From Myxococcales bacterium (GTDB lineage Bacteria > Myxococcota_A > Polyangia > Polyangiales > Polyangiaceae): DNA of 64,000 nt. Positions 45,339-54,842 of this stretch are shown one piece after another (within the stretch, counting starts at the first letter, position 1; every line of letters begins with the position of its first letter). Location: the NCBI GenBank assembly GCA_016720545.1, contig JADKKK010000005.1, positions 372,001 to 436,000 of the forward strand, in the 5' to 3' direction. The notes under the pieces are model-generated. The model did no database searches. It was not told where the DNA came from and saw nothing but the letters and a program-made list of their open reading frames with translations. The translations under genes were made by a program, and so were the position numbers.

Positions 45339-47117
45339 TCAGACCTTTCCCTTGCCAAGTTCCACCTTGGTCGCCGGCATTTCCTCGACCACGATCCCGC
45401 TCCCCGCGCTCCCCTTCTTGGGCCCGCCGCTCGGCGCGAAGCGCTCCACAGCGAGCTGCTGAACGATGCCGAGCACGCTGTTGGTCAGCATGTAGACGCC
45501 GAGCGCGGCGGGGAGAAAGAGCATCATGACGGTGAAGATCGCCGGCATGAGCCACATCATCATTTTCTGTTGCGCCGGGTCCATGCCCGGCTGCTGCGGC
45601 ACGATGCGCTGCTGGAGGATCATGAAGCCCCCGAGCACGATCGGCAGCACGTAGAACGGATCGGGCGCCGAGAGGTCGCGAAACCACAGGAAGCGCTCGT
45701 GGTACATCTCCACGGCGGTCTGCAGCGTGGTGTACATCGCGAACCACACGGGCATCTGCACGAGCTGAGGCAAGCACCCGCCGAACGGGTTCACGCCGTT
45801 CTTCTTCCACAGCTCCATCATCGCCAGGTTCTTCGCCTGGGCGTCGTCGGCGAACTTCGAGTTGATGGCGTCGACCTCGGGCTTGAGCTTGCGCATGCCC
45901 ACCGTCGCGCTGATCGACTTCCACGTGAGCGGGAAGAGCAAGAGGCGCACGCAGAGCGTCATCAAGATGATGGCGAGGCCCCAGTTGCCGAACGTGACCT
46001 TCGCGTGGAGGAACACGAGAAACGAGATGAGGACCTTCGCGACCGGCGAGAAGAACCCGAGGTTGATGAGGTCGTTCAGGCCCGGGTTCGTCACGGCCGC
46101 CGCGCCGCTGCCGCCGCGGGTGGCGCCGGCGAGCACGTCGCGCTCCTTCGGGCCGAGGAAGGCGAGCTGCGTGTACTTCGCCGTCTCGCCCTTGGCGAGC
46201 CTGCGCGGCGGGTAGCTGAGGCGCGCGTGGTAGACCGCGCCGGCCTTGTCGTCGTCTCGCTTCTGGCCATCGGCGACCCAGTCTTCCGCGAGGATCGAGC
46301 AGTCGGCGGAGCCACCCTCGACCGTGGGGACGAGCGCCTGGGCGAAGTAGTAGTTCGAGATCGCGGCGAACCGATCGGCGCCCTGCACGGTCTGCCAGCC
46401 GTCCTTGAAGTCGTCCTTGGTCTTGCGCGTGACGTCCTTCCCTTGGGCGCACACGAGCTCGCTCTGGAAGGGCGAGACCCGCCCGAGGTGCCCGGAGACC
46501 TCCTCGTTGCGGCGGAAGGCGTACATGCCCATCGCGAGCCTGTGGGACTTCGTGTCGTTGGCGAGGTTCTTCACCTCGGTGGTCACCTCGAGCTCGAAGG
46601 GGCGCTCCCCGACCCGCACGGTCTTCGTGAGGCTCACGAGCTCGTCGGCGTAGGTGAACGTGCAGGACTTCTTCGCGGCCGCGTCTGCGCCGCGCTCGAG
46701 CTTCCAGGGGAAGCGGTCGTACTTGAGCTGATCGTTGGCGCCCTCGGCGCGGAAGAGGGTGCGGAGGCTGCGCCAGCGCTCGTGGTCCGGCGTGGTGGAC
46801 ATGTCGAACGCGCCGCCGCCCGCGTACTGCTGGTCCTTCAGGTTGAAGTGGACGAGCGCCGCGCCACGGCTCGAGAGCTGCGCCTCGAAGCGGTTGCCGA
46901 CCAGATCGCAGAGCTCACCCTCGGGAGGCGCCTCCGCGGGCTTGCCGTCGGCGCGAGGGTCGAGCAGGTCCGGCGCGAACGCGGGCGCGTTCACGTAGGC
47001 CTCCGCCGGCACGCTCTGGGGCTTGTCCTTCCCCTGGATGAGCGGCATCCCGAACTTCATGAACAGGAAGATCGCGGCCGCGATGACCACCCAGCGCACG
47101 ACGGTATTTCGATCCAT
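45339..47117 (-). CDS. yidC: Membrane protein insertase YidC
   Basis: This 592-residue protein inserts and folds inner-membrane proteins, alone or with SecYEG. The first helix (VVRWVVIAAAIFLFMKFG) and the large periplasmic beta domain (about 50-340) are present. The insertase core has FGNWGLAIILMTLCVRLLLFPLT with the hydrophilic-groove arginine, then MPVWFAMYTTLQTAVEM and PQQPGMDPAQQKMMMWLMPA. The Gram-negative long form is about 550 residues, so length is normal. It follows yidD and rnpA in the conserved order. Confidence 0.97.
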   Translation of the reverse strand: MDRNTVVRWVVIAAAIFLFMKFGMPLIQGKDKPQSVPAEAYVNAPAFAPDLLDPRADGKPAEAPPEGELCDLVGNRFEAQLSSRGAALVHFNLKDQQYAGGGAFDMSTTPDHERWRSLRTLFRAEGANDQLKYDRFPWKLERGADAAAKKSCTFTYADELVSLTKTVRVGERPFELEVTTEVKNLANDTKSHRLAMGMYAFRRNEEVSGHLGRVSPFQSELVCAQGKDVTRKTKDDFKDGWQTVQGADRFAAISNYYFAQALVPTVEGGSADCSILAEDWVADGQKRDDDKAGAVYHARLSYPPRRLAKGETAKYTQLAFLGPKERDVLAGATRGGSGAAAVTNPGLNDLINLGFFSPVAKVLISFLVFLHAKVTFGNWGLAIILMTLCVRLLLFPLTWKSISATVGMRKLKPEVDAINSKFADDAQAKNLAMMELWKKNGVNPFGGCLPQLVQMPVWFAMYTTLQTAVEMYHERFLWFRDLSAPDPFYVLPIVLGGFMILQQRIVPQQPGMDPAQQKMMMWLMPAIFTVMMLFLPAALGVYMLTNSVLGIVQQLAVERFAPSGGPKKGSAGSGIVVEEMPATKVELGKGKV

Positions 47118-47174
47118 GAGTCTGCTTTCGAAGCTCGGTGGCGGTCCGGCGGGCGACCCCCAGCGACGCGGGGG

Positions 47175-47420
47175 TCATGCTCCGCTGACGCCGGGGCGCG
47201 GGAGACGGGGAGGGGGCGGGTCGTAGCCGCCGGGGTGGAAAGGGTGGCACTTACACACGCGCACGACCGAAAGCAAGCTGCCGCGGGCCGCGCCGTGCGC
47301 CTCGAGGCACGCGGCGGCGTACCGAGAGCACGACGGCTCGAAGCGGCAGTGGCCGCCGAGGAAGGGCCGCAGGAAGCGCTGGTAGGCGCGCACGAGGCCA
47401 AGGAGCAAGCGCAGGATCAT
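47175..47420 (-). CDS. yidD: Membrane protein insertion efficiency factor YidD
   Basis: This 81-residue factor assists YidC. The family block YQRFLRPFLGGHCRFEPSCS and the cysteine pair region CKCHPFHPGGYDP are present. The start at ATG 47420 overlaps the rnpA stop as ATGA. The gap to yidC is 57 bases. Confidence 0.95.
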   Translation of the reverse strand: MILRLLLGLVRAYQRFLRPFLGGHCRFEPSCSRYAAACLEAHGAARGSLLSVVRVCKCHPFHPGGYDPPPPRLPRPGVSGA

Positions 47421-47887
47421 CGAGCGCGGGGAACATGAGGCCCCGTGTCGGCTCGCGCCAGGGCCGCGCGCGCTTCTTCGCACCGGCGCGCCAGGAGGCG
47501 GGACACCGGCTCAAGCTCGGCGCGCGCCCGCGCGAGGTCGAGCCCCGCCGCGCCGCCCCGCGCGATCACCACGAGATCGAAGCCGGCGGGAACGAGCCCG
47601 GGCGCCGGCCACAGGCGAAAACACTCGCGAAAGACGCGCTTCACGCGGTTCCGCACCGGCGCTCCTCCGACCTTCTTGCCCACGGTGAGGCCGAGGCGCG
47701 CGGGCTCCCCTCGCACGTCGCCGGCATCGCGTTCGTCCCGAGGTCGGCAGGCGACGAGCAGCACGAAGGAGCGCGTGCTCACGCGGAACGTCGAGGCCTG
47801 GACGCGCAAAAAGTCGGCCCTCCGCACGAGACGCCGCTCCTTCCCGAAGGTACTCGGGGGAGCGGGCGTGGGGGCGGAGGCCGACAT
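47417..47887 (-). CDS. rnpA: Ribonuclease P protein component
   Basis: This 156-residue protein is the protein subunit of RNase P, which trims the 5' leader of pre-tRNAs. The RNR signature RNRVKRVFRECFRLWP is near residue 80, and the N-terminal LVRRADFLRVQ and GLTVGKKVGGAPV fit the family. It is longer than usual (about 120) at both ends, with an Ala/Arg-rich C-terminal extension (ARRCEEARAALARADTG). It overlaps yidD by four bases and follows rpmH. Confidence 0.93.
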   Translation of the reverse strand: MSASAPTPAPPSTFGKERRLVRRADFLRVQASTFRVSTRSFVLLVACRPRDERDAGDVRGEPARLGLTVGKKVGGAPVRNRVKRVFRECFRLWPAPGLVPAGFDLVVIARGGAAGLDLARARAELEPVSRLLARRCEEARAALARADTGPHVPRAR

Positions 47888-47947
47888 GTTGCTCGCGCGG
47901 GCGGGCCCGCGGTCTCGGGCCCGGGGCGCCTCGCGGCGCCGCGGCGC

Positions 47948-48097
47948 TTACTTCTTGAAGGTCGTGACGGCGAGGCGGAGGCGGGCCTTGCGGCGCCGGT
48001 TGGCGAGGACCTTGCGGCCTCCCGTGGTCGCCATGCGGGCGCGGAACCCGTGCGTGCGGACCCGGCGGAGGTTGTGAGGCTGGTACGTGCGCTTCAT
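47948..48097 (-). CDS. rpmH: 50S ribosomal protein L34
   Basis: This 49-residue ribosomal protein has the family start KRTYQPHNLRRVRTHGFRAR, then MATTGGRKVLANRRRKARLR. ATG 48097 gives the normal length (44-50). It is the first gene of the rpmH-rnpA-yidD-yidC-khpB unit. Confidence 0.97.
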   Translation of the reverse strand: MKRTYQPHNLRRVRTHGFRARMATTGGRKVLANRRRKARLRLAVTTFKK

Positions 48098-48153
48098 GAC
48101 ATTTCTCTCTTCGTGGCCGCGGGGGGCGACAGGCCTCTTCCCGGGGGCCGCGG

Positions 48154-48182
48154 AAGAAAGCACCGGCGCGGGCTCACGTCAA
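48154..48182 (-). promoter_or_regulatory. Candidate promoter of the rpmH operon
   Basis: On the minus strand TTGACG (48177-48182), a 17-base spacer and TTTCTT (48154-48159) precede rpmH by about 57 bases. The -35 is good, the -10 poor. Assigned by eye. Confidence 0.3.
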
Positions 48183-48364
48183 GGGATAGGTCGCACAATT
48201 CCCCCGGTGCGCGGGGGGAGGCCGTCGCGAGCGGGTGCGGGCTCTCCGCCGTTTCGTTCGTCCTCTCGCGGTCGAAGCGGTGTACGGTGCGGCCTCGGCT
48301 CGGGTCGTTTGCCCGGCTGAAAAACGGGCGGCCCCCGCTCGCGGGGGTTGGAGGCGATACGCGC

Positions 48365-50107
<1,743 letters not shown>

Positions 50108-50190
50108 ACACCTCGTCACCGCGCGGTGAGGTCGGCGCGTCGCGCGAAGCGGCGCGCCGTCTTGCCTTGTAAGTATACGGAAGAACCTGC

Positions 50191-51063
50191 CTATTTCTGG
50201 ACGCCCGCGCGGTGAAGCGCGAGCAACATCGCCTTCGCGAGCTCGGTCGCCTTGGTCGAGCAGAGGTGTCCCTGGCCGTCGCCGTCGATGCCCTGGTCGT
50301 TGCTCGGGCACGCCGCCGTGGAGCGGTTCGCCTGGCAGATGTGCCACACGCCGCCCCTCTCGCAGCGGACCCCGCGGTCGAGGCTCTCGAGGTCTTGCAG
50401 GTCGAAGATCGTGTCGTCTTTGAAGCGCTCGAGCATGAAGGAGCGCATGCGCATCTTGGGCGCGTTCTCCGACACGTCGAACACGAGCGGTGGCGTGACG
50501 TGGACGAACCGCACGCCGGCGGCCTTCACCTCCGCGACGAGCTTCACGTACTCCGTCTCGACGGCCTCCAAGTCCTCGCTTCGCACGTCGGCGTAGCCGA
50601 ACTTGAACGAGAGCACGCGGAGGCTCGCGCGGTGACGGGCGAGCACGCGCCGCACCACGGCCATCTTCTCCATCGGTTTGCCGTTGTCGACCGGGCCCAC
50701 GTCGCCGAAGAGGCCGCCGTTCAGCCCGGCCTTCAGGTCGGCCTGGTTGGGCCCATAGTACTCGAACTTGAAGCCGACCCGCGCGGCGCCCCCTTGGAGG
50801 TCTTGGCCCACGGATTGGTGCAGATACAGCGTGCGGAAGGTGGTGACGTCCGCCTTGCTGCCCAGGGCGTCCCACTCCGCGATGCCGGCGGGCCCCACCA
50901 CGTTCGGCCCCGCGATCCCGGGCGTTGGCGCGCCACCGGGCGTCGTCGTGGGGCTGGGGGGCCCGCCGCCGATGGGCTCGCTCGAGCAAGCACCAAGGAC
51001 GAGCGCCGCGCTGAGGAGCGCCACGGGGAGAAGGCTGTGCGGCGGGGTGAGCGAGGCGGGCAT
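50191..51063 (-). CDS. Lipoprotein of SGNH-hydrolase-like type
   Basis: This 290-residue lipoprotein has the signal peptide LLPVALLSAALVLGAC. The phrase FRTLYLHQSVGQDLQGG (about 80-95) resembles the HxSVG block I of an uncharacterised SGNH-like hydrolase family, and later segments VLSFKFGYADVRSEDLEAVE and VRFVHVTPPLVFD fit the later blocks. A cysteine pair near the end (RCERGGVWHICQANRS) may form a disulfide. It would act on an ester or glycan in the envelope; the assignment is tentative. Last gene of a four-gene run on this strand. Confidence 0.6.
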   Translation of the reverse strand: MPASLTPPHSLLPVALLSAALVLGACSSEPIGGGPPSPTTTPGGAPTPGIAGPNVVGPAGIAEWDALGSKADVTTFRTLYLHQSVGQDLQGGAARVGFKFEYYGPNQADLKAGLNGGLFGDVGPVDNGKPMEKMAVVRRVLARHRASLRVLSFKFGYADVRSEDLEAVETEYVKLVAEVKAAGVRFVHVTPPLVFDVSENAPKMRMRSFMLERFKDDTIFDLQDLESLDRGVRCERGGVWHICQANRSTAACPSNDQGIDGDGQGHLCSTKATELAKAMLLALHRAGVQK

Positions 51064-51082
51064 GAGGGGTCGGTGCGGAGAT

Positions 51083-51430
51083 TCAGAGGTGGAGGGTGCG
51101 GGCGACTCTGCGCGACGGGCCATCGAAGGGCTGCACACGCAGCGCGCGGAGCTTCTCCTCGATGCAGCGCGCGGTGGGCGTGCCGATCCACGGGCCGCCG
51201 TCGACGATGGCCGACTGGGCCTCGCCGCTCGCGGCGAACATGACCGTCACGTGCGCGTTCGCGGGGTCGGCCGCGCCGCGGCACGCGGCGAGATCTGCGC
51301 GCTCGACCGCCTGGGTCGGATCGGCGGGCGGCGTTGGGGTGCACGCCGCGAGCACGGCGAGCACGGCGAGCACGGCCAGCGCGGCGCCTGAGGAGCGCGT
51401 GGGCGCGGCCCGCGTGGCTGAGCGAGTCAT
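51083..51430 (-). CDS. Lipoprotein carrying an AgmX/PglI-type C-terminal tail
   Basis: This 115-residue lipoprotein has a repeat-built signal peptide (LAVLAVLAVLAAC). The rest is essentially one domain, VTVMFAASGEAQSAIVDGGPWIGTPTARCI, which aligns with the C-terminus of the 52797 protein (VTVTFAPNGSVSSAVVDGGP and GTPVGGCI). This is the AgmX/PglI tail known from myxobacterial gliding proteins. Its ATG overlaps the CAP-domain gene stop as ATGA. Confidence 0.8.
   Translation of the reverse strand: MTRSATRAAPTRSSGAALAVLAVLAVLAACTPTPPADPTQAVERADLAACRGAADPANAHVTVMFAASGEAQSAIVDGGPWIGTPTARCIEEKLRALRVQPFDGPSRRVARTLHL
51347..51373 (-). repeat. Three 9-bp tandem repeats in a signal-peptide region
   Basis: The plus-strand unit gcgagcacg occurs three times exactly, coding for the AVL repeats of the lipoprotein signal peptide. 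Confidence 0.88.
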
Positions 51431-52575
51431 CGGAGGCCCCCCGCGAACAGCTCGCAGCCCCACAGCGCGCCGCTCGGGTCGGCCACGACCGCGAACCCCG
51501 CGCGATCGAACGCGGGGTTGCGGAGGTTCGCGTGGTGCGAGGGGCTCTCCGCGAGCGCGCGGTGGAGCCCCGAGGTTTCCCGACCGGTCGCGGCGTTCTC
51601 ACCCACGACGGTCGGCCGGAGCCCTGCGGCCTCGGCCCGCGCGCGCGGATCGCCCGCGCCTGTGTCGTGGGCCAGGCGCCGCCCGGCCACCATCGCGCGC
51701 GCGTGGGCGAGCGCGAGCGCGTCGAGGCGCGGATCGCGAGTCAACGGCCGGAGCCCTTCGTTCGCGCGGAGGCGGCCGACGAGCTCGAACAACGCGTCGG
51801 CTGGGGAAAGACCTCGGGACACATCTTCGCGTGGTTCGGGGACGTAGCGAGGCGCGACGTCGGCGAAGACGCGCGCCTCGAGCACCGGCCGTGGTCCTGC
51901 CTCGGTGGTGCCGACGACCTGCACGGTGAAGGCGCCGCGCGTGTCGGGGGCGAAGGTCGCGCGGACTTTACCTGTAGACTGCACGAAACCGCCGGGGAGG
52001 CGCCGTGGCGCGCCGACCGGGCCCCTCACCATCACGTAGGCGTCGCGGAAGTCGCCCTCGAGCGCGGCCTCGACCGTGAGCCACTCGCCGACGCGCGACC
52101 GCTCCTTCAGCGGCGCGAGCTCCCCCTGCGCGTCGACGACGACCGCGGCGGCGACCCGTTCGCCGGAAGGGAGCGTGAGCTCGGCCGCGCCGCACACCGC
52201 GCGCCCGCCGACCGTCACCCCCGCCCGAAACGCGCTGAAGCTCCGCCCGAGCGCGGCCCCGTCGGACGGCCCGCGTGCCGCCCACGAGCGTGGCCACACG
52301 TAGGCGATCCGCTCGGCGCGGAGCGCGAGCGCGAGGTCGGGGAGGTCGAGCGGGGCGTCTCCCTTCGCCTTTCGCTCGGCGAGCGTCGCGGCCACTCGGT
52401 CGAGCGCCGCGTTCGGCTGCCCGCACGTCTCACGCAGGCTCGCGGCGAGGGCTCCTTGGGCGGCCTCGCGGGGTTGCGCGCGCACCTCGCTCGGGACGAG
52501 CGCCGGGATGAGCGCGAGCGTCAAGCCGAGCGTCGGGGACGGAAGCGTGCGCGCGACTCGCGGCCAGCCAGGCAT
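51427..52575 (-). CDS. Exported CAP (SCP/PR1)-domain protein
   Basis: This 382-residue protein has a signal peptide (TLGLTLALIPALVPSEVRAQ). A unique N-terminal region (30-245) with beta-like phrases (VTVGGRAVCGAAELTLPSGE) leads to a CAP domain at about 270-380: LFELVGRLRANEGLRPLTRD, AHARAMVAGRRLAHD, GLRPTVVGENAA, ESPSHHANLRNPAFDRAGF and WGCELFAGGLR. CAP proteins are secreted lipid- or glycan-binding proteins. It is coupled to the tail lipoprotein downstream. Confidence 0.88.
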   Translation of the reverse strand: MPGWPRVARTLPSPTLGLTLALIPALVPSEVRAQPREAAQGALAASLRETCGQPNAALDRVAATLAERKAKGDAPLDLPDLALALRAERIAYVWPRSWAARGPSDGAALGRSFSAFRAGVTVGGRAVCGAAELTLPSGERVAAAVVVDAQGELAPLKERSRVGEWLTVEAALEGDFRDAYVMVRGPVGAPRRLPGGFVQSTGKVRATFAPDTRGAFTVQVVGTTEAGPRPVLEARVFADVAPRYVPEPREDVSRGLSPADALFELVGRLRANEGLRPLTRDPRLDALALAHARAMVAGRRLAHDTGAGDPRARAEAAGLRPTVVGENAATGRETSGLHRALAESPSHHANLRNPAFDRAGFAVVADPSGALWGCELFAGGLR

Positions 52576-52616
52576 GGACCCAAGGCTACACCGGCCTCGC
52601 GGCAGCGCCACCCGCG

Positions 52617-52760
52617 TCACGGCCTTCGGCGGGTTACGGCTGCCGTGGACGAGCGCGCGGCGAGCGCGCGCTCCGCGCTCCGCCGCCCGAGGGTGAGCCC
52701 CACGCGCAGGCCAAGTAGGAAGCCGCAGGCGATGGCCAGGGCCGAAAAGAGGGAGGTCAT
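52617..52760 (-). CDS. Possible 47-residue single-helix membrane protein
   Basis: An open frame from ATG 52760 encodes one hydrophobic helix (LFSALAIACGFLLGLRVGLTL) and a basic Arg/Ala tail. Third-position GC is as high as in real genes here. No ribosome binding site is seen. It fills the gap between the AgmX-like and CAP genes on the same strand. The call is tentative. Confidence 0.35.
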   Translation of the reverse strand: MTSLFSALAIACGFLLGLRVGLTLGRRSAERALAARSSTAAVTRRRP

Positions 52761-52796
52761 GGGAGGTGGAGCCGCGCGGCGCGCTGCCGCGCTGGC

Positions 52797-54437
52797 TCAG
52801 AGCGAGAAGCTCTTGCCGACCTTGACCGGGCTGCCGCCGAACGCAGGGACGTGCGCGCCGCGGTACTTGCCAGCGATGCACCCGCCGACCGGGGTGCCGG
52901 GGAAGGGGCCGCCGTCGACGACGGCCGACGACACGGAGCCGTTGGGCGCGAAGGTGACCGTCACGTGCCCCGAGCCGCTGGGGCCGTCGGGCTTCTTGCA
53001 CGAGGCCACGTTCACGCCGCCGAGAGCGGCCGCCGCCGCGCCGCGGTCGAACGCTGCGCCCGACGCGGCAGCCGGGGCCGCCGCGCCGCCCTTGGCGCAG
53101 GTGCCAGTGGCCTCGCACATCGCCTGCTCCATCGACTTCGGCTTGCCCGCGGCGGAAGCGGCGGGCGCGGGCTCGTGCGCGGGCGCTGGGGCGCCGCCGC
53201 CGCCGGCCGCGGGCTCGGACTTCTTGGGGGCTGCGCCACCTGCCACGGGCTTCGCCGCGCCGACGGCTCCCGCCCCGGGCTCCTTGGCGCTCGGCTCGGC
53301 CGCGGGCGCGTGGCTGGCCGCCGGGGCCGCCGTGGCCGGGTCCTTCGGGGGATCGTTCATGGCCTGCGCGCCGCTGCCGGTCGCGCCGGCGCCGCCCTTC
53401 ACGGCCACGGGCTCCGTGGGCGTCGTGGGGCGGGTGAACACGATGGCCAGCACGACGGCCACCGTCAGGAAGGCGACGCCGCCGACGATCGCGAAGATGA
53501 TGCCCTTGTTGCCCCCGCCTCCCGGCTGCGCCGAGGCGTCGGCCGCGGCCGCGATCGCCGGGTCCATCGCGGGTGGCGCCAGGATGGGGGCCGCCAGGGC
53601 AGCACCGAACGCGCCGCCGCCGCCGAGGTTCATGATGTCGTCCACCCCGCTCGACTTGGGCCGCTCTGCGCGCGCCGACGAGAGCGCGCGGATGTCGATG
53701 AGGCCCGAGGCGTCGCCCTGGGGGCTAGACTTGTTGGCGCCGCCGTTCCCCGACGACGCGCCGTTCTCCTCCTTGGTCAGCGAAGCGAGCGAGAACAGCA
53801 CGCTCGACTCGTTGCGCTGCCCTGTGAGCTTGGGCTCGTCCTTCGCGGGGGCGGCGACCATGCGGTCGTCCTCGCTGCCCGCCTGCGCCACGCCGCCGAA
53901 GAGGTCGGCGCCTGCGTTTCGGCTCCGCTCTCGCCGCGCCGCCGGCGCGCTCTCGCCGCCACCGCCGCCGGCGAAGAGGTTCGGGCTCGCCCCGCCGAAC
54001 AAAGGCGCCGCCGCGGCCGCGGGGACCACCGGCGCGAAGTCGCTCCCCGCCGAGGCGGGGTGCATGCTGATGCTGGGGGCGGACACCGCGGAGAATAGCG
54101 CGTCGATGTCACGGATCGGCAGCCAGCCGTCCATCCCGTCCTTCCAGCAGTAGGTCTCGGAGGTGACCGTGCCGTTTCGGTACTCGTTGACGAGCTCCCC
54201 GGTCGTCATCGTGCGCTGGTCGCCGTCCGCGACGTTCACCGTCCATTGGTCGCCGGCCCCGTAGTCGAGCATTTCGCCGCCCGCGCTGACGTCTTCCGCG
54301 GCTTGCGCATGACCTTCCGCGCCGTTGATGACGATCGTGGCGCCGCACTTCTTGCAGCGGATCTTGACGACCTTGCCGAGGACCTTCTCGTCCGCGATGG
54401 TGTACTTGGCTTGACACGATTGGCACGAAATCTTCAT
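52797..54437 (-). CDS. AgmX-like protein: zinc ribbon, GYF domain, membrane helix, AgmX/PglI tail
   Basis: This 546-residue protein is built like the gliding-motility protein AgmX. An MJ0042-type zinc ribbon starts it (ISCQSCQAKYTIADEKVLGK, then RCKKCGATI). A GYF-like domain lies at about 62-115 (DQWTVNVADGDQRTMTTGEL, WKDGMDGWLPIRDI). A low-complexity Ala/Gly/Ser region leads to one membrane helix (IIFAIVGGVAFLTVAVVLAI, about 320) and a Pro/Ala periplasmic stretch that ends in the tail domain (VTVTFAPNGSVSSAVVDGGP). The tail is TonB-C-like in form. In Myxococcus, AgmX belongs to the envelope-spanning gliding complex; here the role is inferred by similarity. Confidence 0.88.
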   Translation of the reverse strand: MKISCQSCQAKYTIADEKVLGKVVKIRCKKCGATIVINGAEGHAQAAEDVSAGGEMLDYGAGDQWTVNVADGDQRTMTTGELVNEYRNGTVTSETYCWKDGMDGWLPIRDIDALFSAVSAPSISMHPASAGSDFAPVVPAAAAAPLFGGASPNLFAGGGGGESAPAARRERSRNAGADLFGGVAQAGSEDDRMVAAPAKDEPKLTGQRNESSVLFSLASLTKEENGASSGNGGANKSSPQGDASGLIDIRALSSARAERPKSSGVDDIMNLGGGGAFGAALAAPILAPPAMDPAIAAAADASAQPGGGGNKGIIFAIVGGVAFLTVAVVLAIVFTRPTTPTEPVAVKGGAGATGSGAQAMNDPPKDPATAAPAASHAPAAEPSAKEPGAGAVGAAKPVAGGAAPKKSEPAAGGGGAPAPAHEPAPAASAAGKPKSMEQAMCEATGTCAKGGAAAPAAASGAAFDRGAAAAALGGVNVASCKKPDGPSGSGHVTVTFAPNGSVSSAVVDGGPFPGTPVGGCIAGKYRGAHVPAFGGSPVKVGKSFSL

Positions 54438-54491
54438 CGCGGAACCGTCCTTTTGACGCGCACATCAACAAACGAATGGCGCCGACCCGAG

Positions 54492-54527
54492 CACCATCAC
54501 TCGCACCATCACTCGCACCATCACTCG
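54492..54527. repeat. Three 12-bp tandem repeats in the leader of the AgmX-like gene
   Basis: The unit caccatcactcg is repeated three times, between the candidate promoter (54583-54612) and the start codon at 54437, so it is transcribed in the untranslated leader. Confidence 0.85.
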
Positions 54528-54582
54528 CACCAACGCATCGCCGAAACTTCGCCGTCCGTAGCTCGTCGCTCAGGCCACAGTT

Positions 54583-54612
54583 AGTATAGCTGTCATCGTT
54601 TTCCCCGATCAA
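54583..54612 (-). promoter_or_regulatory. Candidate sigma-70-type promoter of the AgmX-like gene
   Basis: On the minus strand TTGATC (54607-54612), an 18-base spacer and TATACT (54583-54588) lie about 145 bases upstream of ATG 54437. Local AT content is raised. Confidence 0.5.
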
Positions 54613-54842
54613 GTGAAGGGCCGAACTTCGTCGGACCCCGCCGGCCTCGGGGGGCGAGGCGCGGTCCCGTGAACGCCCGGGTTGGACAGCCGGAGGCCCC
54701 GTCGTATTGGATCGAGGCGAGCCCTCTGGCGCGAGCCGCTCGTCTGGCTGCCTGTCCGCGTTGGGCCTCGGCATGCGCTCCAGTACGTGGCACGGACCGG
54801 GTTCGATCTACCTACCCACCACACCGAGGCGTTGATCCTCGC
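54613..54842. other. Intergenic stretch without a recognised feature
   Basis: Between the promoter above and the end of the zinc-ribbon gene, no conserved coding region, hairpin terminator or RNA gene was seen. Confidence 0.6.

Noticed and set aside
48331..48346. Hairpin before the OmpA gene as terminator
   Set aside because: It has no T-run and no gene ends just before it in that direction.
48098..48364. Chromosomal origin next to rpmH
   Set aside because: No DnaA-box cluster, AT-rich unwinding region or dnaA gene is visible.
47435..48364. Long plus-strand N-terminal extension of the OmpA protein
   Set aside because: It is antisense to rnpA and rpmH; the signal peptide and ribosome binding site place the start at 48365.
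54700..54830. tRNA-like GTTCGATC with short stems
   Set aside because: The arms do not pair into a cloverleaf and no anticodon arm fits.
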